Source: Gammaproteobacteria bacterium (GTDB lineage Bacteria > Pseudomonadota > Gammaproteobacteria > Pseudomonadales > Azotimanducaceae). Taken from it: DNA of 14,591 bases. Both the position numbers and the translations under genes were made by a program. The stretch covers positions 1 through 14,591 of the forward strand of contig JABIVN010000289.1 of NCBI GenBank assembly GCA_018667205.1, in the 5' to 3' direction. Shown in pieces: positions 13,824 through 14,591 of the stretch (its first letter is position 1; every line of letters begins with the position of its first letter). The notes below the pieces were generated by a model. The model was given only the letters and a program-made list of their open reading frames with translations, was not told the DNA's origin and searched no databases.

Positions 13824-14591
13824 TCTTCTGGCCTTTTCCCAACGCCAATACCGCCGTCGCTGAGGATAGTGGTACCCGTCATGTAGCGCCCGTCTTCGCG
13901 CGAGGCCAGCAGTACGAATATACCGGCATGGTCTTCAGGTTGCGCCGGAATACCCAGTGGAGTCATGCCAGCAATCAGCTCCTCTATACCCGGTGCATCC
14001 AACATATGTACAGTATCCATGCCGGTGGAGGCCGGTCCGGACAAATTGGTCAGTGTGCCACCAGGCGCCACACCATTGACACGAATTTCCGGGGCCAGTT
14101 CCCAGGCCAACGCCTTGATCAGACCCTGTACCGCGTGCTTGGTAGCCACATAGAGGAAGCCGCCTCCCCCGGTAAAATAGCTGGAACTGGACGCGGTGAA
14201 GATCATAGACCCGCGGCTTTTCTTAAGAGCTGGCAGGGCCGCTTTTGCACCGAGCACATAGCCTTTGACGTTGATATCGAACAATTCTGCGTAGCTGTTC
14301 TCAATTGTAGTGGCGTCTTGCTCCTGCAAACTACCCATATAGTCCCAAATGCCGGCGTTAGCGACAAAGCAGTCCAACTTGCCGTATGTACTCACTACCG
14401 AATCAACGGCGCGCTGATTATCCTCAAATTTGCGCACATCACCAACACTGACTACAACTTTGTCGCCAAAGGTGGTGGTGAGGTCATCTGCATGGGTCTG
14501 CTCCTTGACCATAACACCCACTGTTGCGCCTTCGTTAATAAAACGCTCTTCCACTGCCCTACCGATACCGGTGCCTCCCCCGGTAACCAAC
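13820..14591 (-). CDS. bphB: cis-dihydrodiol dehydrogenase, SDR family (BphB type), partial (start outside window)
   Basis: This short-chain dehydrogenase resembles cis-2,3-dihydrobiphenyl-2,3-diol dehydrogenase (BphB/NahB/TodD). It oxidises the cis-dihydrodiol made by a Rieske dioxygenase to a catechol with NAD+. Visible features, counted from the first visible codon, are the cofactor motif TGGGTGIG (3-10), VANAGIWDY, a Ser-rich active-site stretch (134-137), YVATK with Tyr147 and Lys151, and VNGVAPGG. NAGIWDY and the GGGGFLY block are typical of the BphB group. The reading frame runs off the right edge. The TTG at the edge is an internal Leu of LVTGGG and is not the start; roughly 8-10 residues are missing. 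It is coupled to the isomerase gene by a 4-nt overlap. Confidence 0.92.
   Translation of the reverse strand, partial: LVTGGGTGIGRAVEERFINEGATVGVMVKEQTHADDLTTTFGDKVVVSVGDVRKFEDNQRAVDSVVSTYGKLDCFVANAGIWDYMGSLQEQDATTIENSYAELFDINVKGYVLGAKAALPALKKSRGSMIFTASSSSYFTGGGGFLYVATKHAVQGLIKALAWELAPEIRVNGVAPGGTLTNLSGPASTGMDTVHMLDAPGIEELIAGMTPLGIPAQPEDHAGIFVLLASREDGRYMTGTTILSDGGIGVGKRPEE

Noticed and set aside
14588..14590. TTG as the start codon of the SDR gene
   Set aside because: It encodes the Leu of the LVTGGG nucleotide-binding motif. SDR proteins carry several residues before this, so the true start is beyond the window.
1..14591. Insertion sequences, tRNA or rRNA genes, CRISPR arrays, att sites
   Set aside because: I found no transposase frame, long terminal inverted repeats, regularly spaced repeats or tRNA cloverleaf in the gaps, all of which are shorter than 230 bases.

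Overview
This window is a dense catabolic gene cluster for aromatic compounds, probably polycyclic and/or heterocyclic ones, from a Gram-negative bacterium. Base composition is moderate (about 50% G+C on sampled lines). One product has a Sec signal peptide, and the enzyme types match those of proteobacterial PAH, biphenyl and carbazole degraders. A marine gammaproteobacterium is plausible, but the sequence does not prove it.

Layout: (1) positions 1-746, minus strand, partial: a Rieske ring-hydroxylating oxygenase large subunit with a GTG start. (2) 859-3948, plus strand, divergent from it: a second Rieske alpha subunit, its beta subunit, and a third, unrelated Rieske oxygenase that closely resembles the carbazole 1,9a-dioxygenase terminal component CarAa. 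(3) 4021-9486, minus strand, seven genes: a GntR/FCD regulator first, then a PdxA-family dehydrogenase, a small roadblock-like protein, a meta-cleavage-product hydrolase, an HpaH-type hydratase, an HpaI-type aldolase and a second alpha/beta hydrolase. (4) 9711-13199, plus strand, divergent from the regulator: a NahAc-like Rieske alpha subunit, its beta subunit, the small and catalytic subunits of a LigAB-type (class III) extradiol dioxygenase, and a small exported TPR protein. (5) 13233 to the right edge, minus strand: a NahD-type 2-hydroxychromene-2-carboxylate isomerase and a BphB-type cis-dihydrodiol dehydrogenase cut by the window edge.

Together these encode a near-complete route: dioxygenation (three or four Rieske systems), dehydrogenation of the cis-dihydrodiol (SDR, possibly also the PdxA-like protein), meta cleavage (LigAB type), hydrolysis or isomerisation of the cleavage product (two hydrolases, NahD), and then hydration and aldol cleavage to pyruvate plus an aldehyde (HpaH, HpaI). 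No ferredoxin, ferredoxin reductase or acylating aldehyde dehydrogenase lies in the window, so these must be supplied from elsewhere.

The clearest regulatory signal is a perfect 24-bp palindrome between the GntR gene and the operon at 9711. Its 10-bp core recurs, with weaker symmetric flanks, in the other divergent promoter region near 797. This suggests one repressor controls both divergent promoter pairs. The less familiar parts of the cluster are a PdxA homologue that lacks the usual phosphate-binding motif, the roadblock-like small protein beside it, and the exported TPR protein at the end of the ring-cleavage operon.
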